Positions 45,342 to 60,300 of a stretch of DNA of 64,000 bases are shown piece by piece. Both the position numbers and the translations under genes were made by a program. Numbering within the stretch: position 1 is the first letter of the stretch; every line of letters starts with the position of its first letter. Origin of the DNA: Ceratothoa steindachneri (lineage: Eukaryota; Arthropoda; Malacostraca; Isopoda; Cymothoidae). The stretch is taken from assembly GCA_963969495.1 (NCBI GenBank), contig OZ018321.1:134005015-134069014 (forward strand), written 5' to 3'. The notes under the pieces were generated by a model that was not told the DNA's origin, did no database searches, and was given only the letters and a program-made list of their open reading frames with translations.

Positions 45342-48300
45342 GTGAGTAAACACCCTACACACGAGGGCGCTCACCCCGTGGGAATGAGATTCAACCAGTG
45401 ATCCGTTGTCCGAATCCCCGTTGGTACTTTTGAGTACCGGGCAACTTTCAGTGTGCCTTTCCATCCCCAGGATTTTTGGTTCATGATGATGGCTATCATC
45501 AGGCGGTGCGATTCGGTGAAAATAAATTCGATTAATACAGGGAAGCATTCCCCCCTCTTTGAGGGGAACTGCTTCATCCCGTAAGGGGACCCCGCAGGTG
45601 GGTAGCTTGCTGCACTTGTTACCAGCAGGCCACATTCATTGGGTTGACTTAAACTCTTTGACGCGGCCTGGGAAAGGTGGTGCCTTTCCCCTTTTGTCGC
45701 TTTCAGTAGCCGTTTTTTTCCTAAGATTATCCCCTCAATTTTTTGTCTACCCACAAGAAAGTCGATATTATAGCTCGGAACTTCAAAACCTCCGACTACA
45801 ACTGAAACCTGAAGGGCAAACTACTTTCCCTTCCCAGTGCGCCGCGGGAAAGATTCCTGTGCAAACTTTGTACCATGAGGAGCAGCGCGTCCTTCCTCCT
45901 CAAGTGCCCGCAAATAAGGATACGACCACAGAGAGAACCTGTGTAGGGGTGCGAAGATGTATAAGAGAAAAACTTCCTTCTAAAAAGCGAGAATATAAAT
46001 AGCCCATTAAATTACCAAGTTAATACGGACTTCGCCTTAGCGTGAAGGCAGAGTGCTGGCCTCTGGATTCAAAAGACCCGCGATCGATCCCCAAGTCCAC
46101 AATTTTTACGAAGAAAATTCTCGAAGAAAACGGAGACCACGAAAAACGCTTTAAGGACAACTCAAGAAGACTCAAGATAATATGATCGCCTCAAAAAAGG
46201 AAAACAGAAAGAAAACGATTTCAAGGGCTAACTCATCTCAACTCATCAAGAAATCATCACTTCATCAAGAGAAGGAATCATCACATCAAGATAAATGCAG
46301 GTTATTATGAAGATACATAAAAAAGAAGATCAAGAATTAACCCAGCCTACAAGAGTAGAAGAGTCAGATAAATGCAAATAATTGGAAGACAATGCTTGAA
46401 GGGGCAACTCAAGATGAAGAATAATATAGATAAAACAAGTAAAGTTATAAGAAGAGGCCTTCCCCATTACTCTACTCTGGGTCCATGTCTAGAGAAAATA
46501 GTGCGTTATCCCAGTTCCTTTAGGTACACTTCCCACTGCGATAGTCCCTTTCTTTACCACTTTCACTAAGTCTCTTCAATGCATCTTGTTTTGGACTCGA
46601 ACTTGTCTTCCTCTTAGGTGGATGTAGGCCCCACAAGTAGATACCCAGTGTAGCCTGTAACACTAGTAGCGCTGCACGTCCTCCCTATCTGAGTGTAAAT
46701 TAGGAAAGGCGAACCCGTAAGGATCATGGCTTGGGCCGTCGTAATGACGGCCCCAGCTTGGCCTCTTCTCCGCCTTCCGTTAACGCCATTCCTCCTTTCT
46801 GTAAGACCTCTCGTAACTAGTCGCAGAGAGGCCTGATTCTTTGGGAATGCCCTGGTTTTACCCCACCCCACCCGGTAATAGCAGCGGAATATAGGCAGCT
46901 ACCAAACTCTCACCTCCAGTTTCCACTTTCTTTTGGCTGCCAATAAAGGTTGGAACTCTGCAGTCGGCGTTCGGTGTGTGGGGCCGGGCTTGAACCAAGA
47001 AGGGACGTTGTAAAAGATAACGAGCTACCAGGATACGCCCTACAATGCCAGCATAGATTAAGCTGTATTGTGGGATGTCCGTGACTCATCTAAATAGGTA
47101 GAACCCAGCGCACATGCCTACAACCCGATTGTGTTGTTTAGAACAGGCCCGTTGTCTGCACCAACGGAAATCTGCAGTAGTTAATGGAAAACAAAGAGTT
47201 ATGGTGCCTTTCTCAGGTTTCTGTCTCATTCGCCTAAGAAAGCCAGCTCAATTAGACGTTCACGGATGGAGTCAGATTTGTTATTGTCCGAACAATTTTT
47301 TTATTTCTAAAAATATACCCCCCCCCCAAAAAAAAAAATACGGAATGAATAATACAACTACAAGTTAAGATAAAAGCAGCGCATCCCTCCTCCATCCGCA
47401 ACTCTCATCCGTACACCTTTTAATTTGCAAAGTACTAATCTTTGTACAGTGGTTCCTCTCTCAGCACCCTCAACCGATAGAAGAGAAGCTTCACCACTAT
47501 TCCTATTGGAGCCACCCTCCACCACGTTGACCCAAGGTTTTTCACGTTAATGGGACGGGCATGCGCGCAACGGCTCTCATATCAATGCGGGTCTGCATGC
47601 CTGCCCTAGTGATGTTCAAGACGGGTCATAGGTATTTGAGTCTCCGGTAGGAAAACCTGACACCATGGAGGCAGGAATAGCTACTTGGAGCAAGTCCTGA
47701 GATGTAAATAATTTCAAAGGAAAGGTCTTCTGCGGGGGACGAACCTTGGCCCGGTCAAAGGCACCTAACCTTCGTCCACCCCTATGCAAACTCCTCTTTA
47801 GACTGCAGTGACCCGAAGGCCCCTTGAGCTAGACATGGTCCCGGAAGTGATCAAGCCCCAGATAGCAATATGTTTCATGGGGGAAAATCCAGGCTCGGTG
47901 CCAAAACCGAAGCTGAATCCGCCCCCGTGCAATCTTCTCCTTAGGCGGCTCGGGTCCCCGATGACTCACAATGAGAAAAGGGAACTCCTCGCTTAGCTGG
48001 TGTCTCTGTGACATCCAAAACCTTCTCCATCGCAGAGAGAAAACTAGGGGCTCCTCTCCCTCCACTGGGTATCCAGGGAACGACGACTCCACAGCCGCTT
48101 CGGCAAGAGACCAGGTCAAGATCAGCACGTCCGACGCTAAAGCACAATGGAGTGGGGAGTCCCAGACCAAGACCAAAGTTGCAAATGCGCTAAGCAGTGC
48201 CTCGATAACGTTGGCGCCCCTCTTTTAGACACTATTTAGCGTTTTTGAACCCGCTGGCTTCAAGTGGCAACATGAGCTATCACAGGAGAGCATTAACTTG

Positions 48301-51300
48301 TTTGATTGGTAAAGAGCGGAAGGTGACCCGATTCTCGAAAAGAACCCTTCTGACAAATGCGTCAGACCCCATCCGAGCTGGCTATGATTAGTGCCTTTCG
48401 GACATTCAGTAACACGTCGATGAGTATAACGCCGCACTCTACCACGAACTTCGTCAAAAGAGTCATTTATGCATGGAAACTCGACAACTACTCCTTAAAA
48501 AAAATCACCTTAGAGTTTGCCGATTACGGGGTGGTCAAGGTCCAGCGTGTGATGGAAAAATAAGGAGGGGCCTCTATATGTATCCCTACACTCTTCGTCA
48601 CGTACGATCATGACAGGCTCCTTGAGTCAGTGCGTGCCGATTGGTATCGCTACCGCCTGAATGCATTCGGGCCACTGCCGCGAAGTGCTACTACTGCCAC
48701 CGCTTCGGTCATACTAATCGTCCTGTAGCCGTGAAAAGTTGGGTTTACCCGAAATCTGTGTAAGTTGCTCCAGGTCGTACAGGATAAGTCCTTCTCGTGT
48801 GAAGCCAAGTGTGTAAATTGAGGATAGACGCACCCTGCTTATTTGAAGCAATGTGGTGCGTATCTCCTGGACAAGGAATTCCTGGCCGTTTAGGCTATGG
48901 ATAGTCTCTCATTTCCCAAGGATAAGGACTTTTCCTTGGCTTGCCCAGCACTGCCCGGGACGTTTTACGCCTCAACTACGTTCACGGTAATTTCCGCTGC
49001 CATTCGGAACCTGTCTGCGAGTTTTATGCCACCCCCCCACCGAAGGCTTCCTCGGTATAGTTGGCGTCACAAAGGGCTCACAACCAACTTTGGCTAAAAT
49101 CTGGGCTCCCTCCTCCCCCATCTTGACTATTTTATGTAATTTGAAACTGCCACGCACCACTACCGAATCGATAGACTCACAAGAGTCTAAGACGGGACGC
49201 AGTCTTTTGTGGGTCCTAAAGCTCTTCCCCGAAAAGAGGACAGCCTTAAAAGAGTTTCGGCTCCGACGCCCCCACCAAGAGCGGTTCGAAGACGGTGCAT
49301 CCTCCAAAAAATGGACCACCTCTCACCCGTTAGAGGTTTCGAGGCGGAGAGGGAAAATTTCTCGCATATCGAGCCCAATCTCCCCTCCCCCGATAAGTCC
49401 TCGAAGGTGACAGCGCCCGGAGGTTTGCCTCTGGGAGGTGTACAGCCATTCCCGTAAGGGCCTTTTCTAGAAGAGTCCCTTCATCTCTTCTGAGCTTGGC
49501 CTAGAGGGGATATTCCTTAAATGGAATTGTTTCTGACTCCAGGCCAACTGGGAGGAGCTACAGAGGCTCTTTTCCTCATTTCCCTCGCTAGCGCTAGATA
49601 TTTCTTTGCAGGAGACCATTCTTGGTGCGTGTCCCGTGCCCACCCTCCCAGGGTTATAGTTTTTTTGCGATCCCACCATTGTGAGATTGGGGCTGGGCAG
49701 GGAGATGCGCGATCTACACACAGCATGATATCTCTGTTCTTCCATTTGCTATAAATACCTCCTTTCAGGCAGTGGTAGTCAGCTACCCCTAGATAGGCGA
49801 TATACTGCAATTTCTTCGGACATTTCACCGTCAGCTGACTTCGACGCGGACTACTTCCGCCATGTGGTCGCACTGTGCGAGTCCCTTTGTACTGCTCGGG
49901 ATTTTGAACGGTAGAGACCCCCTCTGAGGAGATTACTATATCAATCCCAGGGGTCAGGTCCTCGACGAGCTGGAGATGAGCTTACGCATCACTGTCCGAG
50001 ACCCGCCTCATTTTCCTGCCTTGATCTCCCTTGTGCTCTCCGGATACACAACCTGATTTGGAGTTGGAGGTAGTCGATGACCATGGTAGTAATCATTTTC
50101 TGGGCCGCTGCCGCATGAAAACCTGCCTCAGTGGTGCTTCGAATGGGCGCCGTGGTCCGCATTTCAGGAATTTCTCTGTCACAGTCGAGAATTTTAAGTC
50201 GGTGGATGATGCCGTTGAGTTTTTCTCGAGCAACATCATAGCTTAACTACCATTCCTAGAAAAATATGGTCGTTTTTTACGCCGTTCGCTTTCTTGGTGG
50301 TCGGGCAAGTGTGAGACAGGCCGAAGACAGAAGTGATATGTATAAATGCGTTATAAGTGCCCCCCGCCCAAGCGACTTCGATGTTGGTGAATCTCGTCGA
50401 GCTAGGGCTAGGGCTAGGTTCCAGTATGTTTCGAATCACACCCTCCCCTATTCCTGGAGGGGAGGAGGAGCATACGTATCTAAATCTAACTACAAGAACC
50501 CGTTTGCAGAGGTCTGGAAGCGAGTCAACAGGATTCGGGACAAGTTCTCGCAAGATCCCATACTGTTCTCCAGAAGAACGGACCGTTCTCTAAAACCTCG
50601 TTTCCGTAGCGGACTCCTTCGCGACCGCTTTCTCCGCATTATCTAGCCGGGATTCTGCTCTGCCAGCATTCAGTTCACTTCTTGATGTCTCTGAAGGCTG
50701 CCGACTGGACTTTACCTCCAGAGGCGGAGAACCGTTCAATTGCAGGTTTACAGTGAGTAAGTTACATTCCACTCTCCTTTCTTGTACGGACAGAGCCCCA
50801 GCTCCAGACGATATCCCGCATTCAAAGTTTCGACACCTAAGTGAGCGAAGCATGGACTTTCTGTTAGATTTGCTCAACAAGATCTGAATATAGTGTATCC
50901 TCCCAGATTCTTTGAGGATGGCTACTGTGGTCGATTTTCGCAAACCGGGGAGAGATCACTCTTCTTCGGCCGGTTTCGGCCCAATATCTTTAACCTCCTG
51001 CGTGTGCACTTGATAAAGAAATTGATAAATGTTAGGTAAGCCTTTTTTTTGACAGCGGCAGCCACCTGTCTAATTAATGCCTTGATTTTCTTCCGATCAT
51101 TTGCTCGTTCGAACCTTGACTACTTATGCGAACTTTACGATTCCGTTGCCGAGCAGGTATTACATAAGTTAGACTTGTTCCACCACACCAAGTTCCTTTT
51201 GGCGACCAGTGCCTTCTGTACGTCCCTAATTGAGAGCCTACTTGTTGACGCTGGGGAGATGCCACACGCTTTGCGTCGTACACAGTGCATTATGCGCTTG

Positions 51301-54300
51301 TACGCCCGATCCCATCGCATCCCTCAGTCGCCAACAGATTTCACTACATCCGCGGCCAATCTCACTGCTGCCTATGCCACCGAGAGACGCCAGTAATACC
51401 CTAAGCCCCCTAGGTTTATGGCTAGAAACTCCTTCGAGAACTTAGTGTAGCTCTCTGGCAGGTGATGCCTCTGGTTTTGTCTAGTAGTCCAGCTGGATGC
51501 TACCACCTTTGACTATTTGTCATCATGCCTCTGCCCCCCAAACATTCACAGTGCCGGAAATATTGCGTTCGAGGTTTATGGGGCACAATTCGTGTTATTC
51601 TGGATCCGTATGGATGGTTGCAAATCCAAGTAAGGCGTCTGCTTCCAAGCCGTATCCCTTCTGTTTGAAGTCAGCCGGCCTCTACCAGGCTCTGCTTCTG
51701 TCTTCATGGTCGAACTGGTTGCATACACCGTACGGTACGGGAGATAACGTGCTCTTCCCATTCGGATGCCAGATTGTGAACTTAAGCGACTCAGTACCTT
51801 AGTGTTCTCAGGGAATTGAAATCTCTACACCCATTGGTTCCTGATATTCTTGACACCCCAGTGTCGGTGAGACGGGTAAATGTCGATAGTTTTTTCTGCT
51901 GGGTTACTGGACATGTGACAATGGTAGGGAGTGAGGGCGCAAAAGAATCTGCGAGGACCGGGTGACCAGACCAGCGTTTCGCTCTTCCTCATACCAACAA
52001 CATGGCAGGAATCAGATCGTTTATCTGGGTTGCCTGGCAAAGAAGATGGAAGACGGCCGACGGGAATCTAAAGTGGCGTGCCATCGCACCGCGTCTGTTT
52101 CCGTGAACGTATCCCCAAAGTCGTGGCCGCTTCAGGTCGCTTCCTGTCGTCTTAGAATTGTTCACACTCGCGGGGCGTACCGCCATTTGACGGAACGTGC
52201 CCTTGCACCTTACTGCAACCACCCCGTTGTCCCCCTGAGTATTCGGCACATTCTCGTCGAGTGTCCCGCTCTAAGGGATCTTCGCTCACATTACTTCTCC
52301 AAGTACTGGCATGGACGGGGTTACTTCCTCTTATCCCAAGTTCTCTGCATGGCTTCGTGCAGACAAACCAGTGGTCGCATGGATTTTCTGGAGGAGACTA
52401 ACCTCCTCCATTTTCTCTACTGTAACTTAATAATAGGCTAAAATTAATTACAGAGACTTATTTCCTTAGGGGCAATCATCAAATGGGCTCTATGAAAAAG
52501 AAAACTTCCCCATTATCCACAGTTTGCCCTCTCTCCCTCAATCCCTGCTCTCCATCTTCCAGACATTTTCACAATCTCTGTCCTTGTTGTTATTTTTCTT
52601 AAAATTAGAGTGAAGCAAAACCAAAAAAACTTTCCTCAAGGTGGGGGTTATCTTGACCCCATTTCCTCCGCATTCTGGCTCTTAACTACATTTTTGGCAA
52701 ATCTAGATATCGCAATAATCCAGGTGGTACACATGTGTACCAACTCACATTCAGCGTGTACACACCGGTTTCCTATCGGCAGACGTATATCGGGCACGTC
52801 CTCGTCTCTGTCAACCCCTACACCGACCTCGGCATCTACGACAAGGAGTTCCTCGAGAAATATCGCAAAGTGAACTTCTATGAGGTTCCTCCACACGCGT
52901 AAGTATTATGTTGGGGCAAAGGGGGCAACGCCCTCTTTCGCCCATACTTTGGTCTACCCAGGAGTGCGAGGCCACCATTCCGTCATCCCTTGACGCGAGT
53001 GGTTTATCCTCAAAGTGAGGGGTGAGGGGATCCTTTTGCTTCAATCAGGATTCGAGTCATCCTTGGGGGTGACGTCTCGTAGAGGGGTTCCGAGTTCGTC
53101 CGTCTTCATTTCATTGGGCGTCTATTACCGCGTTAATGGGCACCATTTTGGAGGTCTGGTTCCTTCGTCTCCCCATCTTCCCTATCCATGACAACGCATG
53201 AAGATACAACGAGGTTATTTTGACTTTTCGGTATTTCGTCTAGCACCGCTGCGGGTCACTCCCCATGACCCTGGGGTTCCGGGTTGTTCAGACAGTCGGG
53301 GTTATCTTCCAGTCATATTTCCCATACCTATTTATTGCCCCATTTCCCCGTTTTCGCGGGATGGGGGTGGAGGTCCGTCGTGTCCAGTCAGTTTCCTCCT
53401 CAAGGTCGGGTTTAAGGTTGTACTTTAGCCTTCTATTCCTCCACGAAATTGTTTGGGGAGGTTTGGGATGTAACCCTTGACCTTTGCATTTAGTGTTACT
53501 GAGGTCCCGGTGGAATTACCCCCTCCCCCCGCTCTGCTCCTCTCCACACTCCTTGGTCGCATTCCTTCCCCTCCCCCTCCTTACCTTTCCTGGCGCCAGT
53601 CCCCCACCCCCAGACGAAATCCTGGTCTCACCGCTGAATGACCCCGCGAGAGATGAGATGACCCTTGATAAACGAGAAGACGCATCGCCTCGCGCGCGTG
53701 ACCCTACTCACCCTCGAAACCAACCGATTGAGTGGGCACCCGACCGCTTTGCCCATCCCCTTCTTTTTAGACACCCTCCCCCCACCAGGCCCTCCTCCTT
53801 TTAGAGTTCAGCCCCTCTCTTTTTATTAGAGGGATACGGCTTGGCCGAGTAGCAACAGCGATTTCGATTTGATTGAAGTTAAGCTTCATTTGGTGTGGTA
53901 AGTCTCCGGATGGAGTTCCCAGAGCACCCACTTAGATGCTTGTCAGAATTCGAGCCACGCGTTTCTGATAACTCGACGTCTTGTTGATGGCCGCAATCAT
54001 AAGGAGCTCTTTATTACTCGTCCTCGAGTGTGTTGAAGTGTTCAAATGTGCGTATGAATTTTCCCTCGTTATATTCGTAGATCACGCTCGACATTTTTCT
54101 TCAATTAAGCTGGCGGAGATGACCCCATTGGCTGTATTTAAAAAAAAAAATAAAGATTTATTTCAGGCGAGTACGTTAATGCCGTGGCAATTTTGAGTCT
54201 GACCTCATCGGTTGTTCCTAATCCCGCTTTCCTCTCCCTCGAGCAGGTTCGCCATCTCCGAGAGGGCCTACCGCGCGATGAATGCCGAAAGCCAAGACCA

Positions 54301-57300
54301 GTGCATCCTCATCTCGGGTACGTAATGCCTTCCCCGCTGTCATTCCACCTAAGCGATGGAACCTGGGTAGATTTTTAAACGTCTGACCACTACCCCCAAG
54401 GGGTAGCGGTCTAGTTAGTCTCGTTCCGTGCGATGATTTAGAAAACTCCGCCGAGAATTCGTAGAAGGTCAAACCCTAATATAGGAATGAAAAGAGAAGA
54501 TCTTTATTCCCTTTAAACCTCGGTGTAGAAGAGAGTCTAAGTAGGAAGGAGGGTCGAGGTTTGTTCAGGTTTTCTGGTCTCCCTACTCCTATCGACAAAC
54601 GGAGAAACAAGAGAATGACCAGAAAAGCCAGTAGAAGTGAAAAGGGCGGACGGGTATCTGTGCTTTAGCAACTCTTGTAACCCCAATTGCTTTGCGAGCG
54701 GAGGTGGAAATACACCCCCTCTTTCTCATCCAATGCACTGGCATCCCCCAGGGAAGGTAATGGATGATATTAAGCTGGAAAGGCGGCTCCGCTCTAATGC
54801 GAATAAAGGTCAACTATTTTTGGTTCCTTCTCCCATTGGGCGGGAGGACATCAATGGTAGACTATCCCCTCCCTTGGGTGCCGTTTAAGAAAGGGACGTT
54901 GCGTGATTTGATGACGTTGTCTCTTTGAAAGGCGAGTCTGGCGCGGGGAAGACGGAGGCCTCTAAGCACGTCCTCCAATACATTGCGGCCACTTCTCAGC
55001 ACCGCAAGGCCGGCGACAAAATCCGTGACCGTCTCCTCAAGAGCAACCCTCTCCTTGAGGGATTCGGCAATGCCAAAACGAACAGGAACGACAACTCATC
55101 CCGATTCGGCAAATATATGGACATCGAGTGCGATTACAAGGTAATTACTGGGACCCCTTTAGTCGTAGGTCTCAGACTCTGGGGTAAGGTTCTCAATGTA
55201 GACCTTCACACTCTTGAATCGTATTCCTTTACCCTTGACCGCCCCTTTGGGGATTCTTCAACCACACCTGTCTGTTATATAATCCGCTGGAGGATGCCAT
55301 TTCCAATGACGCCATCTTAATCACAAGGAAGCTCCTCGCCAATTCCGAAAGCAGGGTTTAACTTCGTATTTGAGAATTATTGCTGTTGAAACTTGCTTCC
55401 TGCAGTTCCTAATATCCATCACATTGCTATTTGAAGTCGATAACCTTTTCTATTGCAGTTTGTAACCTTTTACCTTATTTTCCTAGTTGTCCCTTTCCTT
55501 ATGTATGTTTTCAAAAAGGGGAAATTATTAATGTTAGTTACATCATTTTATTTTTATCGATCAAATATATTTCGTTAGGCCTATTGGATCGGTCGCGCCT
55601 GCTGGCGGCTCTTGTGAGTACTGCTCACAACGAGGCAACTGTAGAACGCGTCTAAATATGTCTAAATATCCTTGCATTTGAAGGATGGCACTCAAGTGGC
55701 ACTCGCGCCCTTTGTACGTTTGGAGGTCACCAAGATGCCAGGGATTGTTTTAATGCCTCGCGAGGTTCCTTTAGTGCCCATTCATCTCATCAGACGAGTG
55801 GTGTGCCAGTGGAATCGCTCGGATTTCCTTTACTGGTTTGGTCGGGGACATTTTTAAGACTTATTCCTTTACTAGTTTGGTCGGGGACATTTTTAAGACT
55901 TACCGCGTCACATTCCTTATTTGTAGGGTGACCCCATCGGCGGCCATATCCTCAACTACCTGCTGGAGAAGTCTCGCGTCATCCACCAAGAGAAGGGCGA
56001 GAGGAACTTCCACATCTTCTACCAGCTCATCGCAGGCGCCGAACAAGGTCTCCTGCATCGCCTCCATCTCAGCCGCTCTCCTAAAGACTACTATTACCTG
56101 CGCCAGGTAAGCAGGGTCCTATTGAGCTGCGTACACAATAAAGATGCACAGTTGATCAAATTAGTCTTGTCCCATTTTTCAAAATGTTTTGGACAAAAGT
56201 AAAGTAAATGATGTAATTATTTATAATGTTTATAATTACTCGAATAGTTTAGATTAGTGGTTCCCAACGTTTTTGCACTCGCGACCCCCAACTATCAGCA
56301 GCTTGCTTTACAATTTATTTTCTGTAGAGGAGAAGGAATGAAACATCTAACAAAGAAATTATTCAAGAATCCTGTAATTATTTATTAGCAAACTAAATCA
56401 CAACATTGGTCCAACCTTAATTCACAAAGAGCACACAATTATTCTTACAGGAATATCAATATAGGTTTCAACAGCTATCGAGCCCAGCTAGCGGGATGCC
56501 TAATGTTGTATTTGAGCAGCAAGCTTTGAAATTTGTGGCCGAGCGTTTGTTAGGGCCAGTTTCATGTCATTCCAACATCCAATCTGTTCCTAGTTTTCGT
56601 TTTTATATTGAAAAAAGTCGAAAATCCTGCCTCTCACAGGTAGGTAGAAGAAAATGGAACAAGGACACGTAAGCCTATCATAGTGACTTTGGAGTATGAC
56701 TGATACATAGCGCACTAGAACTGAGTCACCGATTTCACCTTGATAAAATCACGAGCTGGAGAGTCGTTCCTTAGATCCCGAAATTCATCTTGGATCTCAT
56801 CTGAAATACTGGATACATCAAGTGCAGTGCAAAATGGGTTCCCAGGCCACTTCTAGCAAGGCTACGCGACCTCCCGGTTGGGAACCCCTGGTTTAGATGA
56901 TTGCCACCAGGCTTTGTTGTTTTGCCAAGAGTAATGTTTTTCATAACAGGTTATGTTGAAAAGTTAATTATTAGGCTAAAAAAATAGCCGAATGTTAATG
57001 TGAATATTTTTGTGATATCGATCATTAAAAAAAAATTAAATATATAAATTTATTACGTGGGAAAAATAAAAAAAAATGAAGGAAATTTAGCACCCCTGTT
57101 TTGAAACCAAACGGTTTCAAAATGTTTTGACAATCCTTCGTAATACAGGATGATCCCCCCCAAAACGGGCCCCAACTTTCGATAGGCCTCATTTTTTAAT
57201 TTTCTGTAAGGATTGAATGAAACTTTGGTGATAACTAGTTAATTGTGTTTAAAAACATCATAGCAAAAAATGAGGGTCTTTGGACTTTTCTTCTTTATTC

Positions 57301-60300
57301 TAGAGCACATGTTCGAGATGACCTCCATTTAGCTCTGTGTATTTCTTGAGGCGCAAAACAAAGTTGTCCATGACGTCCTTACAAACCGACCGACTAATGG
57401 CTTTGTTCTCCTTCCTGATGGCTTCCTTGAGTTCCGTGATGGTCCTGGGTCTCCCTGCGTACACTGTCTTTAAGGTAGCCCGAGAGGAAGAAATCTGAGG
57501 GACTAACGTCTGGGCTGTGAGGTGCCCACTCAAAATCAGTCTTGAGACTGATCACACGGCCACCAAAGTTCTCTTTCAGCCAATCTCGGGACAGGTTTGA
57601 GGTGTGAGAGCTTGCTCCATCTTGCTGGAACCAGAACTTTTCCATAAGCGACAGGAACAGGGTCTGCAGCTCCCTCTTGAAGGTTTTGAGGACTGTCACG
57701 GTCGCGCCAGATTCCTCGAAGAAGACTGGTCCGATGATGCCTTTAACTAAAATTGCAGTCCATACCGTGCACTTAGGGGATTTTAAGGGCTTGGTAGCTA
57801 CCTCATTTGGTCTGGTGGTTTCCCAGAAGACATTTTTCTTCGAGTTTACCTTTCCTTCAAGATGGAAGTGAGCTTCATCTGAGGTCCAAAGGAAGTTAAG
57901 GAAAGTTGGAGTCTCCTGAATCTTCTCCAGTATCTTGACTGCCATAGCCTTTCTCTGCTCCTTGTCTGAGGCTGTAACGGCATCCTTCGTCTGTATTATG
58001 CATGGGTAGGCCTTTACATCCATTACTAGCACTTTCCTGCAAGTCTCACGGGATATACTGAAGGACTGACTTCGCTTGCGCACAGAGCGTTTTGGACCTC
58101 TCTCACACTCTCGACTAGCTCAGCTGTACGCTTCCTGGGGCATCCTGAATGACTTGGACGGTTTTCACTGGCTGCATTGAGGTTCTCCACTGTCCCATAG
58201 TTCCCGAAGTGGTCCACCCTGTCCTGAATTCTGCTCTTGGAGGGGTCTTTTTCACATTTGAACTGATGCACGAAAGTGTCTTGCACTTTCTTGAACGAGC
58301 CTGCATTGTAGTAATGTTTGACGCAGCTAATTCTTTGCTGAAGCTCCCATTGAGATCTAGCTGTGTTCAAATGCGTTGCTTCTATCATGTCCTGCAAAGT
58401 AAGGGTGATTAGTGAATGAATGAAGGATATATCACAAAAAGTGTGTGCAGGCCCGTTTATTGGGGGTCACTCTGTACACTTAAATACCGTAAATAATTCC
58501 ACTAAATTTAATTTATTTTATTAGTAAATGTCCAATCTAGTTTATTTTTTAGCTAAATATACTCCAAATACGCCATTTCTCATCCAATAAGAATATTTAG
58601 TCACTCTCTGAACGAGATTCAGCCTAACGCGACATGACTAATTATGACAACTATACAGAAACCGCAAAGTAATACCCAATTTAAAGCGTAAATACTACAT
58701 AGATAAACCGACAGGGTCGAATTTTCATTCATGGAGCCGGTGAGCTACGTACACATTAAAGATATACATGGGTGAAAAGGACAAGGCTCGGACCGCTAGT
58801 TCAGGAGTCGTGCTATAAAATTCCCACAGCATGCAACAGCCTCAATCCACTCTAACCTGGTCCCTCAGGACAGTCTCACGGAAGGTACGACTCCACCGAA
58901 ATTGTGGTAACATTACCGGGGGCCTACAACACACGTTTTAGGATCAAAGGTTTATGTAAATTTATTATGGTCCTAAAAAAGGACCATGGGCACTAGTGGG
59001 TTAATCTCCCAAGGGGTAGGAAGGAGCAGAAATGTCATCTGCTTCTGGGGAGCTAAAAACAACGACAACAACAACTACAGGACAAGGCTCCAAATCCCTC
59101 TTTGGTATAATAATCCCCTTCGATGTGCAACCGGGGCTTGTATGGACCATAAAGGCTTCCCGCGTTGCAGGGTTTCGACAACGGGATGGACTCGATCGAC
59201 GACCTGGGTAACTACAAGGCGGTGATGTCGGCCCTCGACGTCATCGACTTCGACGACGGAGAGAAGAGCGCCATGTGGCGGGTTGTGGCCGGCATCCTGC
59301 ATCTGGGCAACGTGTCCTTCGCCAGGAGTCAACTGGGCCACGCCGTCGTTGCTAATCCGGAAGCAGTGGAGCGAGCGAGTCAGGTCCGTGGTGGGGCTGG
59401 GCGGAAGGAGGCGTCTGTTCAAGACTGGCCTTCGAGTGGGAAAGGAAAGCGTGTAATCCAACGGAGGGAGGGAGGGTGCCGTTAAGGTCGGCTGGGTTAT
59501 GGAGCCTCGCTCCCTATATACCTTCCATGCATTTTCACTTCCCCTTACTTAACCACTTCCTTAACAAATCTTGCTGGTGTAAATTCCCTCGGTTTCGCTT
59601 TTCTTTTTAGTTTTAAATAATTTCCTTTCGACTTCAAAAACAAGGGTTCGACCCTACGGCTCCTCGGGTGGAGTTCGCAGGTCAGTGTTCCGGGACTCCT
59701 GGAAAGGGGAAGCAAGGAGAGGGGCCATGACATCCCCCATCCCTTTACTAAGTGATCCTTCGTCGCAGATGTTCGCGTGCGACGAGGCGGATCTGACCAA
59801 GGCGCTGACGAGCAGGACCATCGAGACGAAGCACGACCTGGTGACGTCACCGCTCGATTTAGAACAGGTGTGTGTCTTTGGGCATAAACAGACTGAGCTC
59901 ACATATTAGTTCTTGTACCCTCTTGTTCATGGATAATCTATGTTGCCATCCTTTCATGGACGCTCCCGCAAGTGGTCATTGCGGACAGGGACAAATTCTA
60001 AAGCGCGTCACGCCCCTAAGTAGTCTCCTCTTAAGCTTATCGAGCAATCTGGTAATGTACAGGAAAAGCCTTCGTCGGTTTTCATCTATTAAAAAAAAAT
60101 CCCTCCCTTTGGATTGGGGAACACGAATACCACTACTTTAATTCAGCTGCACGTCGTTAATAGCCCGGTAAGTAGGGAAATATATTATTTTTGTAAATCT
60201 GCTCTTATAATAATCCTATGAATATTTTAAATGGTCTTCGTCTGGTTGAGGGATTCCCTGTCGACGCCCAGTTGTTAGTTAATGTGGTTACTATGACTGC

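Noticed and set aside
45119..45401. Longer myosin N-terminus starting in the GT repeat (MCVCVCV...)
   Set aside because: The frame runs through a microsatellite and a tttcag acceptor into exon 1. The ATG at 45216 matches the family N-terminus.
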